A stretch of 64,000 nt of DNA. Origin: Rhynchonema sp. JSB1_4 (Eukaryota > Nematoda > Chromadorea > Monhysterida > Xyalidae). The translations under genes were made by a program, and so were the position numbers. Below are positions 10,794 to 21,600 of the stretch, in pieces; the first letter of the stretch is position 1, and each line of letters begins with the position of its first letter. The notes under the pieces are model-generated. The model was given only the letters and a program-made list of their open reading frames with translations, ran no database searches and had not been told where the DNA came from. The DNA lies in the NCBI GenBank assembly GCA_030248065.1, contig JASAMV010005397.1:123509-187508 (forward strand), given 5' to 3'.

Positions 10794-13055
10794 CTGGTTG
10801 TATTGTCATTTGCATGTTACCGTCAATTGGGCATGACACCCAAGAACCGTCGTCAACACGCACCTGTTTAAAGGGGCTCCGCCATACGTACGCCACCTAA
10901 ACCAATCTCAATGAAACCTGGCACCGTAAGTGGGCTTGGTCCAAAACACTCATGGCCAAGAAATTTTTTCCCATATCAGCTCCCTGTCTGAGCCAGGAGG
11001 GCTGAAAGGTAAAAAATTTTGACCCTACCTCAGCACATTTAGATTAAAATATCGATCTGTTTCGCATGTTCTTAGTGTGCAGCTTGATCAGAAATCTTTT
11101 GTAGACGTCTTGGTACTAATTTAGAACCACGTTCACTTTTTTGGCATTACCACAGCTCGTGCTATTTTGCCAAAACCACGTAAATTTTTCCGTTGTATTT
11201 TTGGGTCACATGGAAAGCACACAGAGTTTTTATATATAGTAGGCAAAAAGCCCGTATATCATGCTATTCAAGCGATCAATGACCAATTTCCCACCGCTGA
11301 TAAGTTTCGACAAAAGCTCGCTCACCTGTGGTGAACCTGAACTTTTTTCCCTTTCTCTGGGGACCCCAAGCACACTTCTATCTCATACCTTCCTATTTTA
11401 ACAACAATGTGCCGAGGTGATATATGGCACGCCAGATAGTAAGAACGTAATTGTTGTTAATTATGTGCAAATCTAGGTTGGTCCATCTGCATCCTTGGAG
11501 GTACACAAGAAAGAAAAATGCCCCAAGGGGCATAAAAGAAATATGGTTCTGCTGTGGATAAAAACGATCTAGCTTACACTTTCTGATGTTTCATTAGGCG
11601 CTGGATACGTAAGTGTGTTCTGAGCTGTTTGATACGACAGAGCATTGCCATATTCCGCGCGCTTCTTCAGAGCAGGCCGGGTATGAGTTCAATATTCTCT
11701 TTATTTTTCTTTTCCATCGCACCGAGTAAGTTACCGTCGTGAGGTTGAAAGAGAACATTCCTAATCGTATTGGTTTGAATTTCGTATCCTGTGTTGTTCA
11801 AGATTCGCCGGAATGGTTCAATTCTATGTTCGTATCCACTCAAACTTACGTTTATTCACCCTAATGACATAGAAGTGGTCAAGTAGTATCGTTCTTTTAT
11901 CAGTACAGGCCATATTTCTTTTATCCCCTTGGCATTTTTCTTTCTTGTGTCGTTCTTTTATATCGCGAAGCGCAAACAGAGCCCGGTTATCAAAAATTTT
12001 CAGTTCCGCAAGCAATGGTTCTACACCAAGAAAATCGCATCAGACTTTTCTAGTACGTAATCACGACATGAGCAATGAGGTGTGGGGGTTAGTTTAGGAT
12101 CTGTACTTTTTGGCAGGATATATGAGTCGGTGGTTATCGTGACATAAGGCCAATTTTGTGTTTCGATTTCACTATGGGGTTCTAACAATGGGCACGCTTG
12201 TGTCTGCGTCTTCACCCACCACTAAACAAAACCACGCAGTGCCCCCACGCGCATGTCCATGCTTTTGAGGCATGGTAACTTGTCAAGTTATTTTTTTTTT
12301 AATTTACCCCAGGTATGTATTTGCACCCTAGGCCATCATTTATAGCGCACTGATTCGCATCGTCTCAGAGAATGCACTTGTTGGTTTATACCAAGCAAAG
12401 CTGTGCAATGACTTCCATGCAACCTGTCCCTTCAGCTTCAGCAACGAAATAAGTGTCAAACATCAGTCTCCAGATTGCTTTGGTGTTGGCCGCTGCATCT
12501 GATCTTGGATTCAATGTTACGTAAAAACTACTATTTAACTTTCCCACGAAAGTCAAATTATACATGCGGAAAAAGCTTCGAATGTTAGAGAGCAACAGCA
12601 ATTTTAATTAACAAGTTGATATCTTGTGGGTATTTTATCCTGAATGACATCACAGCGCATAAACTGCGAACCGCACCTGTGCTTAATAATTAATCTCAAA
12701 TAAAAACACGAAAAAAACTGAAAAATGTTACCCAGAATTCATTAAAAGTTAGTAAGATTCACAAGCTAACTACGCGTGCATTGCTGCATTGCCTGTTGTG
12801 CTGGCTGCCAGTGTGTGTGTGCTGGCTGCCTGCCTGTGTGTGTGTGCTGGCTGGCTGGCTGTGTGTTGTGGGTAATACATTGTGCGCTTTATCAATCAGG
12901 CAACTGCGTAGCGTGCACTAATGCATTGTTGTGTGTGTCTGAGCGTCCATTATGGCTCTTTTTGAGCTGAAAAACATTTAACCAATTGGAATTAATATAT
13001 GTTTGACGTAACAACGATTAAAAACACATATAACCGCTGATTTTGGCTTTAGAAC

Positions 13056-13352
13056 CATACTTTCTGTACAAAAAGTCATGGTCTGGAACCGTTCATACTA
13101 AAAGTTACGAACTCGGCGATAGCACCACCGTGTTTCTCGAGTGCGAAAACCACATAAACAACTTTAGTAGTTCTGGTAACACAACTTTTCGGCGAAATTT
13201 TACTTCGGGAAGCACACTTTACATACAAAAAGTCGTGGTCATGGTCTGGAACCGGTCTCAGTCGTGGAGTTACGAAGTCAGCGATAGCACCATCGTGTTT
13301 CTCGTGTGCGAAAACCCTATATGCGATATTAACATTTCTGGTGTTCAGTAAC
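13056..13352. repeat. Diverged direct tandem repeat, about 150 bp x 2
   Basis: Within the 4.08-kb element. Blocks TACAAAAAGTC, GGTCTGGAACCG, GCGATAGCACCA and TCGTGTTTCTCG recur in the same order in both halves. On the + strand both halves stay open in the same frame (VWNR...SDST.VFL.CEN), which may be chance. Confidence 0.65.
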
Positions 13353-13621
13353 GTCTGGGCCCTGACTACTCTTTTGTGGAAAAAAAAGGGAAAGAACGTT
13401 TTTACAAAAATTTCAACTGTATCTTGCCCGCGATCGCGCGAGTGGGCACGCAGCGGAATGAAATTTTGTGTGGACCTAGAAGTCCACGCCGTACAAGTTG
13501 TGTGCAAGTTTGGGCTTCTCAAGTTAAGTCTTGTGAAAATGGCGTGAGTTTAAATTTTTCAACTCACGCAATATAAGGAATCAACCATATGTCGCTTAGC
13601 ATTACCATGCTAGCTCCGATA

Positions 13622-14305
13622 CGAGCAATTGATGAATTTTACACAAAATTCACAATTTTAGCAAATTTTCGCTTTCGTCATATTTTTAGCCTACTTACAG
13701 TTGTGACGGAATTGTGGCCTTTACTGTCCGATGAAGCCCCAACATTATTGTTGTTTATCGATCAAAATTCAAAATTATAGCTCTGACGTACATATCTAGA
13801 GAAAAATAGTGTTAATTGAGGTCCATGCGTTGGACTTGGAACTACAACCAGGACTATGGGTGATATTTTCGAAACGGTGTAAAGGTCAGTTGGGTGTAAA
13901 GGTCGGTGGAAAGCTCGGTCGACAGCTTAGTGTGATAGACCTCGGTGTAAACTTGAAACATTCCACGTTAATAACAGGCAATGTTTCACGTTTACACCGA
14001 GCTGCGTCGACCGAGCTTTCGACCGAACTTTACGCCGACCTTTACGCCCAACTGACCTTTACACCGCTTCGAAAATTCCACCCTATAACCGGACAAGGGA
14101 CTGCGCTGCCTTCAATTAACACGATTTTTCTCAAGATACGTTACAACTAGAATTTTGGATTTTAATCGATGAACAATAATAACGTTTGGGCTTCATCGGA
14201 CAGTAAAGGCCAAAATTCCGTCATAACTGTAAGTAGGCTAAAAATATGACGAAAGCGAAAATTTGCTAAAGTTGTGAATTTTGTGTAAATTTCATCAATT
14301 GCTCG
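13622..14305. mobile_element. Palindromic TA-flanked MITE, 684 bp, nested
   Basis: TA at 13620-13621 and 14306-14307. Arms begin CGAGCAATTGATGAA and pair along TTTTAGCCTACTTACAG and TTTACTGTCC words. The centre is a second hairpin (about 13880-14070) built from AAGGTCAGTTGGGTGTAAAG and CTCGGTCGACAGC. It abuts the right arm of the 4.08-kb element. Confidence 0.75.
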
Positions 14306-14999
14306 TACCTCCAAGGATGCAGATGGACCAACCTAGATTTGCACATAATTAACAACAATTATGTTGTTACTATCTGGCGTGCCATATATCACCTCGGTAC
14401 ATTGTTGTTAAAATAGGAAGATATGAGATAGAAGTGTGCTTGGGGTCGGAAAAAGGGAAAAAGTAGAGGTTCGCCACAGTTGAGCGAGCTTTTGTCGAAA
14501 CTTTTCAGCGGTTGGAAATTGGTCACTGATCGCTTGAATAGCATGATATACGGGCTTTTTTGCCTACTATATACAAAAACTCTGTGTGCTTTCCATGTGA
14601 CCCGAAAATACAATGGAAAAATTTTTTTCGAAAATTTACGTGGTTTTGGCAAAATAGCGCGAGCTGTGGTAGTGCCAAAAAAGTGAACGTGGTTCTGAAT
14701 TAGTACCAAGACGTCTATAAAAGATTTGTGATCAAGCTGCACACTAAGAACATGCGAAACAGATCGATATTTTAATTTAAAGGTGCTGAGGTAGGGTCAA
14801 AATTTTTTACCTTTCAGCCTTCCTGGCTCAGACAGGGAACTGATATGGGAAAAGATTTTCTTGGCCGTGAGTGTTTTGGACCAAGCCCACTTGCGGTGCC
14901 AAGTCTCATTGAGATTGGTTTCGGTCGCATATATATGGCGGAGACCCTTTAATGTTTGAAAGGCAAGGTAATCGATGCTTCAACACACTGTATTTCAAG

Positions 15000-15551
15000 G
15001 CAAAGGAACCAAAGCACGTCAGTTTCGTAAAGTTGTGGCGTACAATGGCCTGCGAGCCATCTCTGACAATGTCATGGAACAATACTCGGTTCAGGTGGGT
15101 GAGTCCTAATGATTACCGTAAAACGGCTTATAGTTACTCTTAGTTGCTTACTGTACTTCTGTTTATGCTCAAAATGAAAGCTGTCTACTCCTTTTCCTTT
15201 TATGGTGATATTATCATCACAGTCGTCAACAATGAATATTCACAAGTGGAAGATAAATAATGGAGAAAAGTAGAATCGTAATTGTGAGTTTAACCACATA
15301 ATGCAAAGTGGCAAAATCAAGACATCGTTCGAAAACATTCACCAAGATTCCCAAAATATGGAGTCGACTTACGATTTCCTCAGGCGATGCTCCAATGCGC
15401 CAACTACTGCGGCGTCAACCCGATTTGTCTCGCGTTCACCTACAACCGCGCCACATTTGACTGTCGCCTGCACACTATGTTGAAGGACAGTGTCTTCAGT
15501 GAGGCGGCCGTGGGCTACGAATGGTATCAGTATGATCGCATTGAGATGTAG
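15000..15551 (+). CDS. PAN/apple-domain C-terminal exons
   Basis: Exon 15000-15094 (acceptor TTTCAAG, donor GTGGGT) and exon 15384-15551 (acceptor CTCAG, stop TAG) join in phase 0. The joined peptide has the apple-domain pattern: a strand, VMEQYSVQAMLQC, then CANYCGVNPICLAFTYN, then FDCRLH, with the C-x3-C...C and aromatic Tyr expected of PAN domains, and ends soon after in YEWYQYDRIEM. PAN domains mediate extracellular protein or carbohydrate contacts. The upstream junction is phase 1 and fits the possible alternative donor of the lectin gene, so this may be the C-terminal half of one secreted CTLD-PAN protein. Confidence 0.6.
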
Positions 15552-16373
15552 ATGTGAGCGGTCGCTGGTTTCAACGATAAGAGCTGTAGTTTACGAATTT
15601 ACGATCTAAATTGACCAATTTCACAGGCGACCAATGCCCCATCATGAGTGGGACACAGCTATTCATTTTAAAGTGCATCGTGCAACTTCTTGATTTGCGT
15701 CGTCTATTACCTTCCTGGCACGATCGAAGGTTGTTGTGCTTGTGGCACGCATAACGCCGGGTTTCGGCTCCTACGATCTAACCATTGGTCTGCACCGCAA
15801 CCTTTGATTAAACCTCACTTTCTGCAAGCGCAGCCACAAGCAAACCGCGCATTGTACTATAAAGCGATCACTGGCAGCACCTTCTGTTTCACTCTCGACG
15901 TTAACATTAATGTTAACGTTTTTCTGTTGGTCCCGTGCAAATTGTAACACATTATCGTTGCTTGACTATAGTTTAGTTGCGTGTTTGAACCACGTCCAGC
16001 TTTCACAATGCCAGTTTGATTATTTTCATTCAAGTTTATTGTCAGTCCGATGATACACATCATAAATCACCACAGCAGAATTATTGTCAGATTGTCAGTA
16101 TCAGTGTTGTTATCAGCACCTTTAAATTGAGCAACAATTAGTTATCATTTTTGCATTCTGGCGTCAGCATTTTTGTTGGTTTTTATATCGCTTGGATTAT
16201 TCCTGGTAGTTATAGTCCTTCATACCTTTACTGTTATCGTTCACAGGGTCATGTTTTTGAATGAATGTTTTAAATTTTGCATTTTGATGTGGTTTCAATT
16301 CTCAAAAGTTTAGATGTTGCTGAAAAACTTCGTTGCATTTGTGATGATGATTGTTGAAAACATGAAGTTCAAT
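15552..16373. other. Intergenic sequence
   Basis: Between the convergent PAN exons and pseudokinase gene A. A + strand frame at 15690-15947 is open but has no splice or homology support. TAACATTAATGTTA at about 15901 is a perfect small palindrome. Nothing else stood out. Confidence 0.4.
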
Positions 16374-19300
16374 TTAATCGCTGTCTTCTTTGGCCTTCTT
16401 GACTCTGTGTCCACCCGACGTTTCGCTCTCACTTTTATCTTTGTCACTGATGCTCTTGGACTTGGAATCTGGAAGGAAAAAATAAATGACAAATCTGAAG
16501 AAAAAGCATTTCTTTCAAGAATTTCGAATATGTGGCAACGTGCCGGGCGCAATGACGTCGTCATCTCCTTTATCTGTTTTCTCTTCGTCTTGCTTCTTCT
16601 TGGCTCGACTCAGCACGGCGTGCGGACGAAACGGTCCAATCAGCGCTCGATTCGGACCCTGAAGCGATCTTATATTTATAAAATATGAAAAATAAACTGA
16701 TCGCGTTATTGATCAGACCAATACGAACCCTGGCGGCGTCGAAGAGCATTTGATTGAGGAAGTTGAATATTCGGCCGAATTTTGGTCGATTATTGGGGTT
16801 GATGTAGACACACCATTTGATCCACTGCTGTATGAACGTCGGCCACTTGCTGGACACGTGCAGTGGGATCGACTGTGAATGGGATTGTTTGAGTGAATGG
16901 ATTCATTGCATTATTGATTCATTTATCGATATTCGTTTCGTGACTGAATGAATTTTTGAGTGAGTGACTGCCTTATTAAATGAATTATTGATTTGTTGTT
17001 CGATTGATCACCTTTTCCTTGAGCCGTTTCGCCAGTTCTTCAGCCGTTTTCACCGATTCGAATGGCTCCTTTCCGTGAGCGAACACCTCGGCGATGAACA
17101 CCCCATACGACCAGACGTCCGATTTGATCGTGAATTTGCCATCGAAATGCGACTCGGGCGCCATGTGACGCCATTCAAGCTGCAAACAAGGTGGTGTTTC
17201 ACACAACAATAATTATTTTTTATTCTATTTGAAAATTCAACACATAAATCGAACAGCCGCACTTTCTGGCCTTTGTACAGTCGTTTGAAGAGCGATCGGT
17301 CGTTGTTGATTGCCGAGGCATACAGATAGAAGTCGCATACTTTCACGATCATCGAAGCGTACATGTCGCCTCGCACCTGATCCGGTGATGTTCCACAATT
17401 TTAATATTTTTTTAACCTGACAATATTTTTATTTTTAGACAAAACTTGAACATTCGAGCCACTCAATTGACCGTGGTAGAGGCCGTTCTCTTCGAGGTAG
17501 CGCATCCCGGCGGCGACCTGTACGACTTTGATCACTTTGATCATGATTGACTGCGACAATTGACTGACAGCATAACTGCCAAACCATAGCACCTGATAGC
17601 AGACCTCCAGCTGACCCCTTACAGGCAGCAGCATTCCCTGGGTCTTGCGCGCCGACAGCAAACTGCTGAGCGTCAGGTCACCTGCCCATTCCATTAGGAT
17701 ATTGAGACGACTCTTGCCTGACGCTGCAAGGGAATTGAAAAACCGATAAATCATGCCCCGTGTAGATGTTTCATGGTTTAGTGACCGAGTCGATGTTGGT
17801 AGATTTTGGTCAGATAATTGTGGCCGCGGGTAGTCAGGAAGCGAAGTTTCTCCAATTCCTTCAGCGCTTCTTGGATGCCTGAAAGATGTTTATCGTACAA
17901 CTAAAACGAGAGCCTAATTTCATGTGAATACGCTGACCATAAATTTGACGCAATGGTCTGAATCCAAGCCTGGTATTCACGAAACGGTGGAGTGGTGATG
18001 GTGAGTTGAGTGGAACGTTCGGTTGAAAGTCGGGTGTGAAAATTCGCATTCAATCTCATAGCGCAAACATATTCCACATTCGATATTCCCGCACGTCAAA
18101 TCACACCGTTTCACCGCTACCGCATCCACTCCACACTTAGGTTTTCTCTCAGCTCTCCTCCACCGTTCCCCTGAATACCAGGCACCCCCTCAACCACACC
18201 GGGTAGTATTTCCGGGTCATTCACTCGTTTCAAGCACATGACCGATGGTTCATCCAACGATCCATCTACGATCACGCCCAATTCGTCGTCGCATTTCGTC
18301 ACGTACGGATCTGGTCGATTCGCTGTGAAACATCAGCCGCTCAGGCATGGCAGGGTGTACGGTAGTGTTGTGGGTTACTGTAGCTATACGATCACCAACC
18401 ATTTTGTCCCGGTTTGCTGCCGGTTTTGGCCGTGCGCGCCGTTCGTTTGCCGAAACTCAGATCGAATCCGCCGTCCTTCTTGCCCTTTTCTGATTTTCGC
18501 AGCTGGAAAAATTTATATTTTTTGCAATTTTTTTAAATTTTTACTTCGCATGCCTCCCGTACACCTCCACACGAACGGCGGTGGCGAAACTGCGCTGGCC
18601 ACCCAGCTCCTCAGCGATCTCGTACTTTGTCGAATCGACTTTCTTGTCGATCATTATCAGGTTGGGCACTTTCTCAGATTTCTCCTATAAAGATGAACAT
18701 GTTTCGGAAAAATTGCTCAGTTTCTTTCCAAAAAAAACTTATTCACACTTTCGTTTCGTGTCGTCGATAGATCAACGGTGGCTCGGGCGATTTGAACACC
18801 GGAAAGCCGCGCACTGGTTCGGCCTCGAGAAACTCGGGCACACGCAGCTTGCCACCTGAGAATTGCAAATGCTTCATTGAACAGTGAATTCAATCGCTAT
18901 ACAACGATGAATCATGTTGAATGATCGCGACAACCGATTCGCTTTCCCTGCAGATCGATATCGACGGGCAGATCGCCGATCATGTTGAATGTTGCCTGAA
19001 TCAAGGTCATCAGTGAATGGTAGGATTCGAAGATGAAATATCGACCTGAAATTCAACACGATTGGAATATTGTGATTTCGGAAATCGATCCATTGATATC
19101 AGTCATCCAACCATCCTCACGACGACATATTCGCAGATAGGCGACCACTGGGATCGGGGCACGAGTTCCACTTGGCAGACGATCTTGGGGCGGAGTTTGC
19201 ATTCGATCCGCCTGAATTCGATGTCGATTGATTCAGTGATTGATTGATTTGATTGAAAGACGCATGACTAACGATGGTGTTGTTGTACTCTTTGAATCGT

Positions 19301-20755
19301 GTCCGTTCGCCGCCGGTGTACGTGCGAACGCACATCAACAGTTCGGGCCATTTCGAATCGCTCAGGTATTCGGGTGGTTCGCACACGACACACCTGCGAT
19401 TGGGTGATGATATTGAATATTGCACGACGGAATCAACTATTGATCTGATATCAATCAATATAGTCGATTGACTGTCTCTGTGGATCTATTGGTCAATTGA
19501 ATGAAAAGTTAATAACAGTCGATCAAACATTGTTCGGAATGAAGAAATAATTAATTGATTTGAATCATTTCTTTCTTGAATAAAATTTATTGATCATCGA
19601 TTCTTTGATTGATTGATCACCAACCAGTTCTTCTTTCCATTTCCATCGCGATCGAGCAGCTGCGATGCTTCGATCGGTCCGATTTTGCCAACGAACCAGC
19701 GAGCGCTGTTCACAATGGACGGTTTGTCAAATTCGGTCTTTGGCAGCAAATAGAACGGGTTGATCAGACCTGTTCAACAAGAGTGTGAATCACATATTGA
19801 TACATTGAACGACGAAGCGGTGATGTTTCACACCAGCTTTGTCCTTTCCGTTTTTGTCCTTGCCGGTTCGGCATTGCCACAGTTCGTGACTGGTGTTCTT
19901 GTTGAATGGCAGAATTTTCTCCAGAGTAACGACGTCCCCCTTGTCTGCTGATGGCAGGTACTCATCCGTGTCACGTGGTGTCTCGAATGACCAAACGACC
20001 ACATACTTTTTGGACTTTTTCGCCTCCGCTGAAAATCAAAATGCATGAATTCGGCGAGTCCGATCGGATATTGGTCGCACAATGACCATATAAGAATTCA
20101 TCAAATCAATCCTGATTTTCACGTTCAGTCAGTCTTAACCACTGTGCTATTTGTGATTCTCACAAAACATTTTCAGATAAAAATAATCTAGCAGATCAAC
20201 CACGTTACCGCAGGCCTGAAACATTCTCTTTACTACATGCTTCGTGTGCGATCACGCAACGCAACCTCATTGCCCGTTACTTTCCCTCTTTACGATTCAA
20301 GAAAAAAATTTGACCAATTCTTATAAAAGTCATTGTGCGACCAATATGTGTCACGCGTTCAAGCATTGTGGCTGTTCCAACTTCGCAAGATGTTTACTGA
20401 TTTAAGCCGAGCTCAGACCCTTCACTACCGTTTTCAAACAGCATTGTGGCTGTTCCAACTTCGCAAGATGTTTACTGATTTAAGCCGAGCTCAGACCCTT
20501 CACTACCGTTTTCAAACACATGATTCAAGACAATCTTTCGAAGACCGTTCATTTAAGAAAACACTTACGTGTCGACTCCGATAACCTAGTTTGATGCTGC
20601 ACATTGGATCTCTATCTCAGCTTGAATACTTACAAAACGTCTGATATGTACATAAGTGTCAACAAACTTTTCTCCGACGGTTCCTTCTTAATCAGCCACG
20701 GCATTTGTTCGATTTTCGGCTCATCGGTCGGTGTTTTGGTTTTGACGGAATGCAT
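16374..20755 (-). CDS. SH3-SH2-pseudokinase, Src-module type (paralogue A), 710 aa
   Basis: Eighteen exons whose phases all close: 20668-20755, 19834-20028, 19625-19769, 19273-19393, 19112-19211, 18935-19045, 18749-18855, 18565-18684, 18400-18502, 18200-18310, 17786-17878, 17593-17723, 17446-17517, 17263-17376, 17012-17179, 16729-16872, 16544-16658, 16374-16468. Order: short N-terminus; SH3-like (about 33-105, KKYVVVW...KGDVVTLEK...PFYLLPK); SH2-like (about 118-253, SARWFVGKIGPIEAS) in which the FLVRES strand reads WCVVCEP with Cys147 where the phosphotyrosine-binding Arg should be; then a kinase fold: LGGQRSFATAV, Lys391 in VMCLKRV, HGQLSGSN instead of HRDLAARN, CDFY instead of DFG, an intact APES and DVWSYGV, and a basic/acidic tail. 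Gly loop and Lys are about 70 residues apart, far more than the usual 15-20. Catalysis and phosphotyrosine binding are probably lost; a scaffold role is likely. The last intron appears to use a GC donor. Confidence 0.88.
20071..20344. mobile_element. TA-flanked MITE, 274 bp, copy 3
   Basis: TA at 20069-20070 and 20345-20346; same orientation as copy 1. It lies in the first intron of pseudokinase A and is absent from the matching intron of paralogue B, so it inserted after the duplication or was lost from B. Confidence 0.92.
20363..20518. repeat. Perfect tandem duplication, 78 bp x 2
   Basis: 20363-20440 and 20441-20518 are identical by eye, starting GCATTGTGGCTGTTCCAACT. It lies in intron 1 of pseudokinase A, 19 bp beyond the MITE. 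Absence of divergence implies a very recent event or an assembly artefact. Confidence 0.9.
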
Positions 20756-21600
20756 TTTGGGGATTGGATTTTGGGGGTCGGTCAAATTTGAGGGTTAAAA
20801 TAGGATTTGGATCGGTTTAGGGTCAAAATCGATAAGAATTTGATTGTTAACGCAGGATGCGGCGATGCCGCTCAGAAATTGATGGCTGATTTTAGTCTGG
20901 AAACTCGACTACGGTGGAATCGGATGGAATGGCGATTGATTTGCTTAGGTTGATGATGAGAGCAAAGTTCAGGCCAAGCGATTTGAAAGAAATGGATGAA
21001 TCAATAAAGTCTGAATCCAGAGATTGATACACGTTGATTATTCAGTATATACGTGGATTGTAACGTGTATAGCTTTACACGTGTGGTGTGGTCTTGCGGT
21101 AGTCACGTGTCACGAATGGTTTCCCGCCACGTGACTTGCTGATTACGGTATCTCTACAGTACACCGTGCACGTTTCTGTAAACAAGCATGACCGGTTAGC
21201 CAGCAAAAAACTGCTGTGTAGGCCGAATTAATCCGGATTGCGGCCAGGCCGAACTCCTTGATTGTGTTGGTTAAAGTCCATTTGATCGATTTTTATGAGA
21301 CGCGATTAAGCAAGATTTCTCAATAAAATGTTCATGCGACGTTTCATTTTCATCAGCATGGAGGAAAACAGAATTAGTGATTTCAATGGCAATTTTGCCA
21401 ACTGAATCAATGTAATAGTTCGCACGCATTTTTAGCATCTACGGCATGTCACCGTCATGAGAGTCACAAATCAGTTATTTGGTTGACATTTCCCACAGAT
21501 CTCCATGTATTTCTCACAAACGTGATCATTTTCGGTATTTTTCAAGATATCGGTTGATAGTTGGATAAATTTGCCCTCGTTTGATTGTTGGCGTGGTCTT
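20756..21600. other. Gap between the two pseudokinase genes
   Basis: 845 bp from the stop of B to the start of A. I see no exon. Presumably it holds the promoter of A and the 3' UTR of B. CACGTG words at about 21084, 21103 and 21130 are E-box-like; nothing shows they are used. Confidence 0.4.

Larger units (their letters stand above)
10872..14948. mobile_element. TTAA-flanked element, 4.08 kb, with long terminal inverted repeats
   Basis: TTAA at 10868-10871 and 14949-14952. Left arm 10872-11504 and right arm about 14306-14948 are inverted copies of about 630-640 bp at high identity; outer ends AGGGGCTCCGCCATA and AGGGTCTCCGCCATA, inner edges at GCATCCTTGGAGGTAC. The 2.1-kb core has a GT/CTGG low-complexity patch (12800-12870), a direct repeat (13056-13352) and a nested palindrome (13622-14305). 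I found no transposase. Fold-back structure with TTAA duplication suggests a piggyBac-mobilised non-autonomous element. It separates the lectin and PAN exons. Confidence 0.88.

Noticed and set aside
13076..13522. 148-codon open frame on the - strand
   Set aside because: It arises from the direct repeat within the TTAA element; no transposase motif or splice context.
21060..21140. CACGTG sites between the pseudokinase genes as a promoter
   Set aside because: Short palindromes without other promoter evidence; too frequent by chance to annotate as regulatory.
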